In this document: positions 13,501 through 24,527 of the stretch, in pieces
Layout: each line of letters begins with the position of its first letter
Numbering within the stretch: position 1 is the first letter of the stretch
Assembly: GCF_021730395.1 (NCBI RefSeq)
Contig: NC_069371.1
Coordinates: 69,532,001-69,596,000, forward strand
DNA: 64,000 bases
Source of the DNA: Mercenaria mercenaria
Taxonomy: Eukaryota; Mollusca; Bivalvia; Venerida; Veneridae
Direction of reading: 5' to 3'
Position numbers and translations under genes: made by a program
The notes under the pieces: generated by a model
Seen by the model: the letters and a program-made list of their open reading frames with translations, nothing else
Databases searched by the model: none
What the model was told of the DNA's origin: nothing

Positions 13501-16500
13501 ATCGCGCTCTTTGAAATTTTGCAAGTAATTTTATGAAAATTCGACCGTTTTTATAGAATTTTGCCTACATTTCTGTCGATACCTTTTTAAAATCGTTATA
13601 GAATTTAAATTATATTACTTCTCAATCTACGTTGAAAATCTGAAGCGATAAAATCAAAAATGAATGTGTGACGCGCGTTTTTTGTATACGTGTCAATAAA
13701 CAAAAGTAACGGCGTTTAAGTTAGACTTTACGATAGGTCGCACGTGCTCGTGGAATGGAAAATTACCGGCATGGCGTTTTGATAGCTGTACGATTCGCGG
13801 GTAAATTCCAGTCAGTGGTAAATAAAAATAACTAACTAACGGAAAACGGACTTCCTGGCTGCAGTAAAAAAAAAAAATATACAACACTTAACTGGTATGG
13901 TAAAAAAATACTTTACTGTCAAAAGAATATCAAGTAAAAACACGACACGAAAATGTTAAAAAAAGTAATCTTTGGTTCTTATAATTATTTGACATTTTGA
14001 TCGATACAAAAACCATACAATGTATAATAACGGTATTTGACTTACATCATGAATCAGTAACAACCATAGTCCCAACACTTAGGGACGAAAAATATGCTGA
14101 GAAAATACATGTCCGAAAAATTAGGGACAAGAAAAATAATTATTTTTCCAGATTTTAAGGGTGTCCCAAGATTTAGGGTGTCCCAAGACTTAGGGTAAAT
14201 ACGGTACTTCTCAATTCATAGGCCAACCATACCTGTATTATTTTCACATCAGGTCTAAATCTAGGTGGTGCTCCAAAATGAAGGATCCAGTTGAGTCTTG
14301 CTCCAAGCAATAAAATAACATCTGCATCCTTTAATGCTCTGAAGAGTGAAGTATTTTAAAGAGGATATTAAATTGCAAAAAAAACTGTTTGTTCCAGTGT
14401 AAAATTGAAATATTTTTCACGAGTGAACACCAGATGCAATATTTTCATGGGTAACATACTCAGCCGTGTGTGAAAATGTAAGGTTTTATGAACTGCAAAT
14501 TTTAAAGAACACAGTGAATACCAAAATGGCTTATTTGAAGATATCAAATCTTAAGATATTATAATTTTTTTTCCCTCAAAGACATTAAAGTGCAGTATAC
14601 AACTTGTCAAACAAATGAGAAATACACAACTATAGCAGTCATTAAAATGTATAATTATTTTCAGTACATTTTATTCATTTCAACAAACTGTTTTAATACA
14701 TTTGTAGTTTCAAATAATTCTTCACTTTGACCTTTTTCTGTTCAGTGCATACTATTTTACCAACTGCCAAAGGACTACACATACAAAATGTTCAGAACTA
14801 AAATGTAAAATTAATTAGAAAAGTATCAAATCATACATGAATGAGGCAACAAATGTACAAATACTTAATAAGGTAATTCAGTACATTCCAATTCTTGTAC
14901 TTCTTACTTTCTTGACATATTTAACATCATGGGTCATAATTTAGAATTTGACAGTACAAATTAACACTGATTTTTTGAAAGTTCCCAAACAAATCCCTTA
15001 ACAGGTCAAAATCTAGATTGTCTGACTTACAATATCTAAATTTAGAACAGTTAAAGACTGGGCTTCCCCATGTCAAAATTTAGAATTTGACCTAGTCAAA
15101 TATGAGGATGTATAAACCTGGCAGCTGATAAGAGCATTAAAAGGATTAAGATAAATGAAGGAATGTAAACAGATTTTATTTGACATCAAATGATATTAAA
15201 TAACTGTCCTGAACTACTGGTATATCATAAACACAGTTAAAAAATTACAGCATCTGAGCTAAAACCGTATTATTAAACATGAAAGAAGTCTCTAATGTGA
15301 ACTCTTTGTGTGTTAAAAATGTAAACTCTTACAGCTTCAGTGTAAAGAATTTTATGTTTTAGGCATTTCAAGTCCAATATTTATCAATTTAATAGCCATT
15401 AATACTTTTAGTCATCCTTTTCAAATGTCTGATTATTGTGCATCATACATTGTTCCAACGATGTAAGGATCGGACCTAGCTGATGGAAAGCACACTGGAT
15501 GTTCATTGGGCAATGTACCTTTACTCATGGGTGCAACAGATTTAGAAAATGGGCAAGAAATGATACATGTCCGATTATGTCAATGAAAAACTTACTTAGA
15601 TCTAGCTGGTGCCACACAAAGTGGATGTTCATCGGGTAATGTGCCTTTACCCATGGGTGTAGGAAGGAAGGGCAGTTTGCAGTTCTCCACCAACGTTCTC
15701 AATTCATTCTCACAACGCGAATAAGCAGCACCTTTAACATTTAAAAACATTTCAAAATCAAGACAGAATTTTATACAAAAGAATGATCACTGGTGCAAAT
15801 GTATTCAGTGATACTTTAAAAAGGCATAAGACACAATATTAGATTAACTTTATTTCATGTCTGGTTTCTTAGTTGATAATCAATAATTTTACTGACTCAA
15901 GAAATTACTGAATCAGTCTGTGCATGATTATGATTTTAAAGCTCTGTAACATTTATTCTTTTCAAAGTGAAGATTATAAAGAACAGAAAAAATGTCTCTC
16001 TGATTACAGAACTTCTGTTTTGGAAAAATGGATCCTAGATGACATTATCATTGATTATGCTCATATTATCTCACTGCTCGCATGTTATAGCAAACTATGC
16101 CATTTTAACTTTCATCCATTTTTAATATTGTTATAATTATCATTACATACAATTTGCTTCTTTCAATTTTACTCAGGACTTATCTTTTCACTCATTTCTT
16201 CCTATAGACTGCCTCAATAAGGTGTTTACCTTTTCCAACAATGACTAGTGGGCTCTTTGCCGAGGATAAGAGATCAATGGCTCTCTTGATATCGGCTGTC
16301 GCAGCACAGACCTTTGGTGGTGGCGGACATCTTGGAACGTAACGTACATCTTTCTCAGGAACTGTGGTCATGACAAAGCTCCCTGGGATATCAATATAAA
16401 CTGGACCTGGACGACCATATATACTGCTTCTATATGCCTATAGACAAACAAATCTTACAAATTGACATACCTACATGTAGCTGCATGAACTTAATCATAC

Positions 16501-19500
16501 TTTATTTATGAGAAGAAATCAAGAAGATTTAACATGATGGTGTTCCATTAATATATATAAAAAAAAAACTGCCCCAAATTTTGGTGGCAATGTTTTTGAG
16601 TGTTATACAAACTGCCAATTTTTTTTCTTATCAAACAAAATTCAAAACTAAGACGGAAAATTAAATTTGAAACACATAAAATCATACATGAATGAGGCAA
16701 CACATGTACAAATATATAATAAAGATAATTCAGTATATTCAAATTCTTCTACTTCTTACTTTCATGACCTATTTAACTTCATGGGTCATAATTTAGCATT
16801 TGAAAGGTTCAAATGAACACATTTTTTTTTTCAAAATAGTACCCAAACAAACCTCTTTACTGGTCAAAATCTAGATTGTCTCGTTTTTTTGGGTGTTTTT
16901 TTTTGGACAAATTGCAATCATGGTCTTTGCAACTTTAGTTTCAAGATATTTCAAAATGCAAGTTCAGATAATAGATATGTTTTGGAAATATATTATCACC
17001 TTTTCAACATAGTATGGGATTCTCTCTATCCTACTGGGCTGACATGTGAATTTTGTGTATAATCTAGAACATTCTACTTGTGGATATTCCTGGAACGCTC
17101 CCATTTTGTCCTGATCACGCTCTGACGACCCACCTATCACTATCATTGGCCTGGGAAGAGAGCAAATGTGTGAATCGCGCCATGAGAAAACCAACATAGT
17201 AGCTTTGCGACCAGCATGGATCCAGACAAGCCTGCGCATCCACGCAGTCTGGTCAGGAATCTTTCTGTTCACTAATGGTTTCTCTATTTGCAATAGGCTT
17301 TGAAAGTGAACAGCATGGATCCTGACTAGACTGCACTGATGCACAGGCTGGTCTGGATTCATACTAGTCGGAAAGCCACTATCTTGGTTTTCTCATGGCA
17401 TGGCCCAAATATGTCAGGATGAAAAGTACATAGAATGGTAAATTAGAATGACAAATAAAACCAGAAAAGTAAATACAGGTTAAAACTTGAAAAACATTCA
17501 GCATTGTGTATATCAAAATAAATGCTTTCTTACAATGAAAAGTGCTTATACCATTTTACCTGAAATAAGTTGTAAGTTCTGTACAGGCTTGGGTATATAT
17601 TTGTCATTAAAATCCTAAAATTTCATATTCTTTCATCCCATTGTTTCTTATATTGTCTACTTTAAATTACAATCAACACAGCATTGACATTAAAATATGG
17701 ACCAGCGTTTGTGTTTTGTGTAACTGAATATTCAATAAGACATTACAGTTTTACATTATTAACTTACCAGCAATTTTCCATGGCATTTGACATTCCCGCC
17801 AGGGCATGAACCAAGCCTGGACCTGACACAACCAGACATCCTGCTGGTCTGAAATGTACAGTTAACACAATGTTAGAAATAAAGGTATCCCAACTTGCCC
17901 TTCATGTCAAACATCTAAATCTCAAACTGCTATATAATATGGTAACTTCAACTTTTAGGTGCCAACAACTACTCTAAGCATCAATGTAAATGGAAATTTT
18001 GACATTATGCATGGCAATGAACGATACTTTAAAACTGGACAATCTGAAGCCTTTGCTGGCAAGTTAAGGTTAAGTCTGGCTTGACTTGCTGCCAACTATG
18101 TCAAAAAAATTAAGTGGCATACTAATATAATCAGTAGTACAAGTAGATACTACAATTTTTACAGAACCCTCCGAGTAAATTTGAGCCGCACCATGAAAAA
18201 ACTAACATACATGTAGTGCTTTTGCGACCTGCATGGATCCAGACCAGCCTGCGCATCCACGCAGTCTGGTCAGGATCCATGCTGTTCGCTAACGATTTTA
18301 TTAATTGCAACAGGCTTTGAAAGTGAACAGTATGGATCCTGACCAGACTGCACGGATGCATAGGCTGACCTGGATCCATGCTGGTCGCAAATGCACTATG
18401 TTGGTTTTCTCATGGTGCGGCTTATTTGTCCTTTATTTTCATAATATGAAAATACAACTGAAATTTGGTATCGCAAATTCCAAGGGGCCAATTGTCTTAA
18501 ATGTTATATTTGGTGCAGGTGTTCTTTGCTTTTTGTATTGATATAGCCTTATATACATGTACATGTAAACAGGACATATACGCTATCTATATTTTGTGAG
18601 CACAATGTAATTTGAAACTCAGTTTTTCATAGCTTTCATTTGCTTTGTGTTTGTTATGAATGCATGATCATGCATTTATGTAAGCTATATTTCCTACTTA
18701 ACAAATTGATGTAAAAACATAGAAGTTTCACTAACGGGACTTCAAATCGACATCAACACAACCATGCAGTCATATTATGTTGAATCTCACTGAAAGGGAG
18801 TGAAAATTTAAAGATTATGACTGAATTTTGTTGACACTTGAAAAAAATTTCAGGACAACTGTAATTTTGAGATATTAAGTGAGTTTAAAGTTCTGAACGT
18901 CAACTGTGTAAGACTAGATACAATAAGCTGTAACTGATAAAAATGGAAACAAAGGAATTCTCTCAGCATTAAACGATAAGTGTCAAAAGTAAAAACACAT
19001 AAATTCCCAGAATATACATGTAATTCTATTTAAAAAAGGTATTTATTCAGCCGTAGCAGTATGCTTACTGAGTAATGTTTGCAACATGCAAGTAGTAAGA
19101 CTTGGTATTTCATTTAGGATCAATGGACTCATCTTAATCTTGTCTACATTCATTGTATGACTTAGAAGTCAAGGGTCATAAATGAGTATTTGGAACTATA
19201 AATAAACACAGATAAAACCCAAGACTAAGGCAGCATCATGAAACATCTCTGCAATTAAATATAATGTACTAATAAACTTTGATAATGTGGCAGTTGACCT
19301 CAATACAACTGACACTGTTTATTTTCCAATACAGGTAAATCCAATAATTGCTTTACAATAGATCTGTGACGGATTATCTTTGAACACCCCTGGATTTATT
19401 GGATTCAACTGCCACATTATCAAAGCTTATTAGTATATATGCAACAAATTCATCCATTACCAAAATACTGCAAAAAAATAATAATAATAATAATCGTTAC

Positions 19501-20498
19501 AAAATACCATTGTTCTATTGTTATCACCTTAAAAGAATATTATGAAGTCATTAAGTTTTGCAAGCATGAAATTTTGTTGCTTTAGTTAAAACAGCTCTTT
19601 TGCAGGGGAATAAATTTATGGATTTAAACTTTAGCCAGCTAAATTTCTAAAATGGACTGGTCTATCATTCAATTTGGGCAGTACCATTTATTATTCAAAA
19701 GGGTGTCACAGAAAATTTACTGACTAAATAGCAAACAGTGCAGACCATGATCAGCCTGCACTGGTCACAAAGGTAGAATCACTTACCACCAGTAGGCTAC
19801 AGGTTAAACATCCCACGATGAAATGAATGAAAATTTTATTTGTTTGTTGTAATTTAATTTCATGAATTCACGTTAAAATAATCCATGAAAATGAGTCACC
19901 CAGGAATATAAAATACTAATTCTACTTCGCCAGCTTATAAAGAAGGAATATATATAGAAGAAGTATACTGACTTTCCTGTCATGTAACCAATGGCAGATG
20001 CAGCATAAGATGCCTATAATTATAAAGAAAACACTCAATATTTAAAAGATCAACTTGAGTAATATATGATTAAATTTCTACATGTGAGCAATATTGTCTT
20101 CACAGAGAAAATTTTCTTGTTTTTACTTGTTATAATTATGTACATGTCATAAAGAAAAAGAAGTATGGTTATGAGTGTAGTGACCATGCCTTCCCAAATA
20201 ATCACATTATTGTGTTATAACATCATCTAACTATTGCTAAAACCATCTCAAAATTTAATAGCTCTATTATGCACAAACTAAAACAATTCTGTGAACGCTC
20301 CAAAACTTACTTTAAACCAAATTGAATGTTAAATATCAAGACAAGTCCAATAACAGTATATGAAAACTAGTTATTACACTCTCTAAAACTTACAGCCTGT
20401 TCATTCCTCATGGCAATAAATTTGATCCCCTCCTTCTGGCAGGCCATGGCCACCTCAATGACTGGGATTCCAACAATACCAAATACATATTCCACACC
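1501..20498 (-). CDS. HACL1: 2-hydroxyacyl-CoA lyase 1, 13 exons (5' and 3' ends missing)
   Basis: ThDP- and Mg-dependent lyase that cleaves 2-hydroxyacyl-CoA to formyl-CoA and a shortened aldehyde in peroxisomal alpha-oxidation. Exons in reading order: 20394-20498, 19973-20013, 17768-17848, 17000-17150, 16230-16437, 15596-15731, 14233-14338, 9710-9793, 9382-9543, 5713-5813, 4893-5051, 2203-2307, 1501-1687. All have AG acceptors and GT donors, and the phases join into 542 codons without a stop; the human protein is 578 aa. The first exon carries [12 protein letters not shown] and MRNEQA, whose Glu is the expected ThDP-activating residue. Next come [47 protein letters not shown], and the ThDP/Mg motif GDSAFGF...IINNNG across the junction of exons 4893-5051 and 2203-2307. 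About 28 N-terminal codons and the short C-terminal exon (with any PTS1 signal) were not identified. Introns are heavily loaded with transposons. Confidence 0.95.
2467..2750 (+). repeat. tRNA-derived SINE
   Basis: The head GCCCGCTTAGCTCAGTAGGT has A-box and B-box-like parts (the latter near 2519, TTTCGATCC). A long non-tRNA body follows, ending in AACCCAAAACAAAC. The same body recurs at 48600-48835 and 56557-56650. It lies in a HACL1 intron, just upstream in transcription order of the exon at 2203-2307. Confidence 0.8.
3100..4300. repeat. Degenerate tandem repeat array, unit about 150 bp
   Basis: Repeated phrases such as ATTTTTAGCTCT, GGATGCTACA and CAAGTTTGGT recur every 140-170 bp. They form about seven diverged units, interrupted by a fold-back MITE at 3424-3658. 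Intronic in HACL1. Confidence 0.6.
3424..3658. mobile_element. Fold-back MITE, GGATCCAG family, copy 1
   Basis: A 235-bp near-perfect palindrome. The left arm begins GAGCCGTACCATGA and contains CATGGATCCAGACCAG. The right arm mirrors it and ends TCTCATGGCATGGCTC. Other copies: 17172, 18183, 37708, 46363. Confidence 0.85.
4308..4870 (-). mobile_element. Helentron-like tandem-core element, minus orientation
   Basis: Four units of about 150 bp carry TGACCTTGACCT-type sequence (for example 4423-4450, 4548-4575, 4682-4710). The terminus at 4308 reads ACAAGAGCTTGTC, the reverse complement of the AGCTCTTGT end shared by the other tandem-core elements in the window. No ORF. Confidence 0.55.
5815..6440. 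repeat. Minisatellite, unit about 30-36 bp, abutting a HACL1 exon
   Basis: About twenty units of the type TTCAAAACTGAGCAGAATTA plus GTTTGTTTTTCTG, with a G/T-rich run at 6006-6052. On the gene strand each unit carries TTTTGAACAG followed by an ACAAAYT-like stretch. This matches the real 3' splice site and first bases of the exon starting at 5813. Confidence 0.9.
6952..8547 (+). mobile_element. 1.6-kb non-autonomous TIR transposon, copy A
   Basis: Flanked by TA (6950-6951 and 8548-8549). The ends begin CCGTATTTACCCTAAG and CCGTATTTACCCCAAG (the latter read from the right). Subterminal regions repeat TTGGGAC/GTCCCAA. No transposase ORF; the longest ORFs are 60-80 codons. Copy B at 12610-14204 is the same element inverted, with only a couple of mismatches noticed by eye. 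TA duplication and terminus style fit the Tc1/mariner-pogo supergroup, but with no transposase this is inference. Confidence 0.85.
8560..9380. other. Intronic sequence, nothing recognised
   Basis: HACL1 intron between TIR element copy A and the exon 9382-9543. AT-rich, with no exon or clear repeat seen. Confidence 0.4.
10530..12214. mobile_element. TIR element with TA target duplication and nested tandem core
   Basis: The left end CTGTAAAGCGGGTTATATTC (after TA at 10528) matches the reverse complement of the right end, CTGTTTAGTGGGTTATATTC (before TA at 12215). No transposase is visible. A tandem-core element occupies 11346-12175 inside it. It lies in the same HACL1 intron as the two inverted 1.6-kb elements. 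Confidence 0.7.
11346..12175 (-). mobile_element. Helentron-like tandem-core element
   Basis: Five units of about 155 bp carry GTCGAAAAAGGGGCATAATT and GTGTGAAGTTTCAATCC. The left terminus holds AAAGAGCTGTCGGAGGACAG, a stem-loop next to AGAGCT (the inverse of the shared AGCTCT end). The right end ATAGTCGAGCT matches the start of the element at 49042. Confidence 0.7.
12610..14204 (-). mobile_element. 1.6-kb non-autonomous TIR transposon, copy B (inverted)
   Basis: Reverse-complement copy of 6952-8547, flanked by TA at 12608-12609 and 14205-14206. The mismatches noticed include one near 13510 (CTCTTTGAA against the CAGCG context of copy A) and one near 13069. Its right edge is only about 27 bp from the 5' splice site of HACL1 exon 14233-14338. 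Confidence 0.85.
14380..15460. other. Intronic sequence with a 220-bp dispersed repeat
   Basis: HACL1 intron. The stretch 14808-15030 (containing CATACATGAATGAGGCAAC and GGTCAAAATCTAGATTGTCT) recurs as a diverged direct copy at about 16660-16885 in an upstream intron. Otherwise unremarkable. Confidence 0.5.
15468..15538 (-). pseudogene. Partial duplicate of the neighbouring HACL1 exon
   Basis: On the minus strand this reads [20 protein letters not shown] without a stop. It parallels [20 protein letters not shown] in the real exon 15596-15731, about 60 bp away. The 5' half of the exon is missing and no GT donor follows at the matching place, so it looks like a relic exon and not an alternative one. 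Confidence 0.7.
17172..17406. mobile_element. Fold-back MITE, GGATCCAG family, copy 2
   Basis: Palindromic 235-bp unit in a HACL1 intron. Its edge lies about 21 bp from the acceptor of exon 17000-17150, leaving only the pyrimidine tract between them. Confidence 0.85.
18183..18423. mobile_element. Fold-back MITE, GGATCCAG family, copy 3
   Basis: About 240-bp palindrome, flanked by ATTT on both sides (possible target duplication). HACL1 intron. Confidence 0.85.
18430..19260. other. Intronic sequence, nothing recognised
   Basis: AT-rich HACL1 intron with no exon or repeat identified. Confidence 0.4.
19267..19435. mobile_element. Small TIR MITE
   Basis: The ends CTAATAAACTTTGATAATGT and the inverse ending CATTATCAAAGCTTATTAG form 30-bp inverted repeats. 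TA is present at both borders. Length about 165 bp; no ORF. Confidence 0.75.
19645..19800. repeat. Dispersed repeat fragment
   Basis: Contains ATCATTCAATTTGGGCAGTA and AAAGGTAGAATCA. The same combination recurs at 47580-47745 in a GTPBP10 intron. Confidence 0.5.
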
Positions 20499-20761
20499 CT
20501 GTAAATAATTTTTATTCATGGACTCTGAAACAAGTTGTTTTAATACTATGTACATAACTTACATGATAATAATTAAGACAAAAACAGGTGATGTCATCAT
20601 GGACAAGCCATGTTGACTGCTAGAACTAGTCAGCACAGCTCAGAGACACCAATGCCAAAAAGTACAGAGATATTACTGAGAATATTTAGGTAACAGCATG
20701 CCTGTGATTAAGGTAATTTGATAAGTCCATTCTGATTGGTCAGTAATGTTAAGGAACCCAA

Positions 20762-22154
20762 GCATGCTTCCCAACCCTCCCGATTCAATCGGGATTATCC
20801 CAATTAGGAAGCCAAAACCCGATCACCCCAATCAGCATTCAAAAAACCCTACTTGAATATTTTCCAATGTTATGTGTAATGAAAATAGCTTCGGGGCATT
20901 GTTATGATGTTATGGTTGTGATAGATTGCCCTTTCAAAACCAGCCAGGTTAGCCAATGTCCGCGGGACATGTTCCATGTATTGAACCGTCGATTATAGCA
21001 GCTTAGATTAACAGGCCGACACATGGGTGCATCAACCGTGAACGACCCTGATTAAGAACTGACATGATTTTGCAATCAATTACTTATAAAATAGTCAATC
21101 ATATTGTAGCTATTTACCCTGAAAACTGTTGTGTTTGGTTATAAATCCTATTTATCTGGTAAACTAAGGTCAAAAACAGTCAAAGTAAGGTAAAAAAAAC
21201 ATCAATTTTACACTATGAGCTGCAAAACATTCTGCTGTGAAAAACCTCCCACTTGAGACTGCAAATACAATGCATTCGCGATGCTACGAATCGCAATTTA
21301 ACGAAATACTGGTATACTACGAAAAGTTGTTGTGGTCCCGGCTGCTTTTCTTCTTATTTCTATGTTACAAAGTCGCGGTTTTACGAAAATGCAATTTAAC
21401 GAAAAATGCGCTCCTACAAATGTATTGTTATGCCCTTAAAGACTGTTTTCAACATGTTTTTCCATAACGGCGTGAAAAAAAAACTTTAGAGTGGGAAGTG
21501 TCACTATCATATAGCCGGGCGTAAACAGTAATTAATGTGTGAAAACGTAGTATTAATTTCGAAACACATTTAACTGTACACTATGACACAAGTTAGTGGT
21601 TAATTTTTTCTCCTATAACTATTAGATCGGATGGCATACCAGTCACACTTGCTTCAATATCTATACGTCTCAAACAATCACTGCATAAAGAATATTTATA
21701 TAAGTCCTGATCGTTTGTATATTGTCGTTTTATTATTCAGAACTATTCAGTAAAGGGTAGCTGAGGGTATCAGAATATACAATTGAGATTTTTGTTCTCG
21801 TACAACAGTGTACTCTTTATATGTTTTATGTACAGTGAATAAAAAGTAAAGAAAAGTACGTTTAATATTCTAGATACCAGATTCGAATAAGATTTGTAGT
21901 AAACCCAGATGTTCATTGGTATAAATGTACTCCGATACGAAAATCATATGTTTAAATACTTCCGGTTACGACTTGTAGATATTAAGGTGCTGTTTAATGA
22001 AATTTCCTATACTACGCTCGAACGAAAATGCGATATTACGAAAGAAAAGGCCGGTCCCTTGGCTTTTCGTAGGATCGCGATTGTACTGTACATGTATCCC
22101 ACTTAGAAATCATGAAAACCCCTCTTGAGGGTCAAAAAAGCTTGGGAAGTATGC
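20762..22154. mobile_element. Candidate outer TIR element
   Basis: The left end GCATGCTTCCCAA and the right end TTGGGAAGTATGC are 13-bp imperfect inverted repeats, flanked by CCAA on both sides. It encloses the TIR element 21268-22088. The short repeats make this tentative. Confidence 0.35.
21268..22088. mobile_element. 821-bp non-autonomous TIR element
   Basis: With the flanking TA, the termini read TACAATGCATTCGCGATGCT and (from the right) TACAGTACAATCGCGATCCT. Of the first 25 positions 21 match. Variants of CGATNCTACGAA and CAATTTAACGAA repeat inside both ends. No transposase. The TA target fits Tc1/mariner-pogo. Confidence 0.7.
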
Positions 22155-22159
22155 CCAAA

Positions 22160-22790
22160 AAGTGAATTTGTTTTTTTTTTATTCAACCTTTTTACTGCCT
22201 TGCAGTCATTTATTATATACATGTACATTTTAAAAATACTTATAGGACTATAAATTTTTCATGAATGATTACATTTTAGTTATTATAACATGGGTGATTG
22301 AAGCAAGTAATAATAGTTATTTCAGTGGAGTGGATACGTTTATTACAAATAACAAACGTGAAAATCAAGCGATCTAATTTATGACCCCAGTTTCAAATGC
22401 ACTACCGGCAAAAATAATTTCTAGTCATTCCGTTATCAAATACAGAAAGTGCATTTTTTTTTCACTTTAGATAATTATAAAGACAATAATAACAAAAGGT
22501 GTCAAAACAATAATGGCAAACCTGATCTTTTAATGATTTTGCCAAAACGGCACATCCTTCCACTCTTGAATCGTCTGCCATTTTTAGATCATGTGACTAA
22601 ACTGAAACCTGTTTTATCTCTATACCATACTGTACCGAACAAGATACAATATACCAATGAAATACTGCATTCTATCAGTGAAATAAATTTCTTATCAGTC
22701 ACAGGTTATAACTCGTAGTACCAATTTTTGCCACCAAATAAACATTAAATAAAAAGAGAATGTGTTTGTTTTGAGTGGGTATAGTATATA
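22160..22790. other. Intergenic or 5' HACL1 intron, nothing recognised
   Basis: AT-rich, with no exon seen. The missing N-terminal HACL1 exon (about 28 codons, needed in phase 0) was looked for here and up to 24.5 kb without success. Confidence 0.35.
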
Positions 22791-22796
22791 CTGGTA

Positions 22797-24059
22797 CTGA
22801 TGATAAACTCGAACAGATGATAAAGTCGACCACCTTCAAATTATTCAATTGCAATTGTTTTTTTTTTACATAACTGAACATGCTGTCTAATAGCAACCAC
22901 TTGCAACACCAACTGGTGTAAACAAAAACAAAATTGGTAAATAATTTGTATATGTAGTATAGGTAGTTTGTATAACACAACTATTTTGAGGTTTCTTCAA
23001 TTTATTGGACAGTACCAGTATAGTACGTGTAGAGAAAAACCTACAACATAAAACAGTAAAATCATGAACATAGAAAATACGAATTACAATACAACAATAG
23101 CAGAATGTGAAAAATAAAGATTTCACAAAATAGATCTCTCGCGGTAAATAAGTTATCATTGCATTTTAAAAGAACAAATACTAAAGAAAATATCTTACCA
23201 GAATCGACTAGCAAAGGTACACTTATGACATAGTAAATTGTCCAAAGGTAAGGACATTAAATTACTACAGTATAACAATAGTTCTAGAGTAACTTGCGTT
23301 CACTCGGACAATGATTCTCAAGAAAGAAGAATAGAGGGCCGTGCAATTGTTAGTTCGCGACAAAAGTTGTTATTTGTGCATGAAGATAACTGACCAATGA
23401 AAACGTCTTCTATCTACAAAACAAGTTCAAATGCACGAGTGGACACATGACTGAACATGATAATACAAACACGGAGTACGGTACAATATGATACAACGAA
23501 ACACAGAGTACAAACATGATACAACGGAATACGGAGTACTGATCATCGATATACGATCTGACTATAAATAAATGACTGTGAATCCATTTATCAGTTTCAA
23601 TAAAGTGAAACTTGACTTTACTACATATAAATAAATGACTTACATTTATCTGTTTAAAAATATTTATCCAAAAACACTGGGAAGAGATTTTTTTTTTTTT
23701 GCGCATGCTCACTGTCAACACATGAAGGCCTGACATTGGGTTACTTTTCATTACTTGATCGGGAATGACTGTTGCAACATTTTTTGAAAGTTTCAATATA
23801 ATACTAGATCTATATAGATTTTTTTAATGACAAATTGGTCGAATTTATCATCAGTCAACGTTCGTACAGTCCCCATTTTATATACCCCTTTCAGGGCCTC
23901 ACTTCTTGTGAGTTTGCTTACTAAATATAAATATAAATTTAAATTATGTCAGTTATTCAGTAAGAGCTAAGCTTTATTTTGATACCAACCACTGATAACA
24001 ATTTACAGAAATAAAAAAGTTACAGGTAAAAAAAAAAAATTGTCCGAGTTTATCATCAG
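22797..24059. mobile_element. 1.26-kb TIR element with TA target duplication
   Basis: The left end CTGATGATAAACTCGAAC and the right end GTCCGAGTTTATCATCAG are inverted repeats bordered by TA. Subterminal variants of GATAAANTCG occur at about 22815 and 23840. No transposase ORF. It lies upstream of the visible HACL1 exons. Confidence 0.7.
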
Positions 24060-24319
24060 TACCACTATCTCGTGAAAATACTAAAATTTAGCACTACTTG
24101 ATGAGATATATAATGATAATTAGTATTAATATGGATCCACTCAAAACAAACAAGTATTGTCTATATATAACAAGTGTAATAAACAATATAAATAAGCAAA
24201 TATATTTTCGATCATGAAATGCACATGATACATTTGCAGGATTTTGTCAAATTCTTTAATTTTTTGAACTCAGAGATTTGTACATCCTAAACTGATGCAT
24301 GTGACTCATTTTGGCAACA

Positions 24320-24378
24320 TAATAATAATAATAATAATAACAACAACAACAAGAACACTAATAATAATAATAACAAAT
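24320..24378. repeat. AAT/AAC microsatellite
   Basis: Runs of AATAATAATAAT, then AACAACAACAAC, then AATAATAATAAT again. Confidence 0.9.
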
Positions 24379-24527
24379 TCTTTATTTAAAGAGGGTAATT
24401 AGACTCATTAAGTTTCATACATGACATACAAATCTTATTTTCAATGAGGCCCTCTATTAAACACAAAACTATTTAATCATACAAATGAAAATGTCAGTCA
24501 TTCCATAGAGTAGACTTATAAAGAAGA

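Noticed and set aside
13102-13887. Matching 60-80-codon ORFs in both 1.6-kb elements
   Set aside because: Identity between the copies only reflects their recent common origin; none resembles a transposase.
16964-17362. 132-codon minus-strand ORF
   Set aside because: It is HACL1 exon 17000-17150 read through into the adjacent MITE; only the exon part is coding.
23410-23796. 128-codon minus-strand ORF as the missing HACL1 first exon
   Set aside because: No resemblance to the HACL1 N-terminus and no suitable phase-0 donor; it lies within the TIR element 22797-24059.
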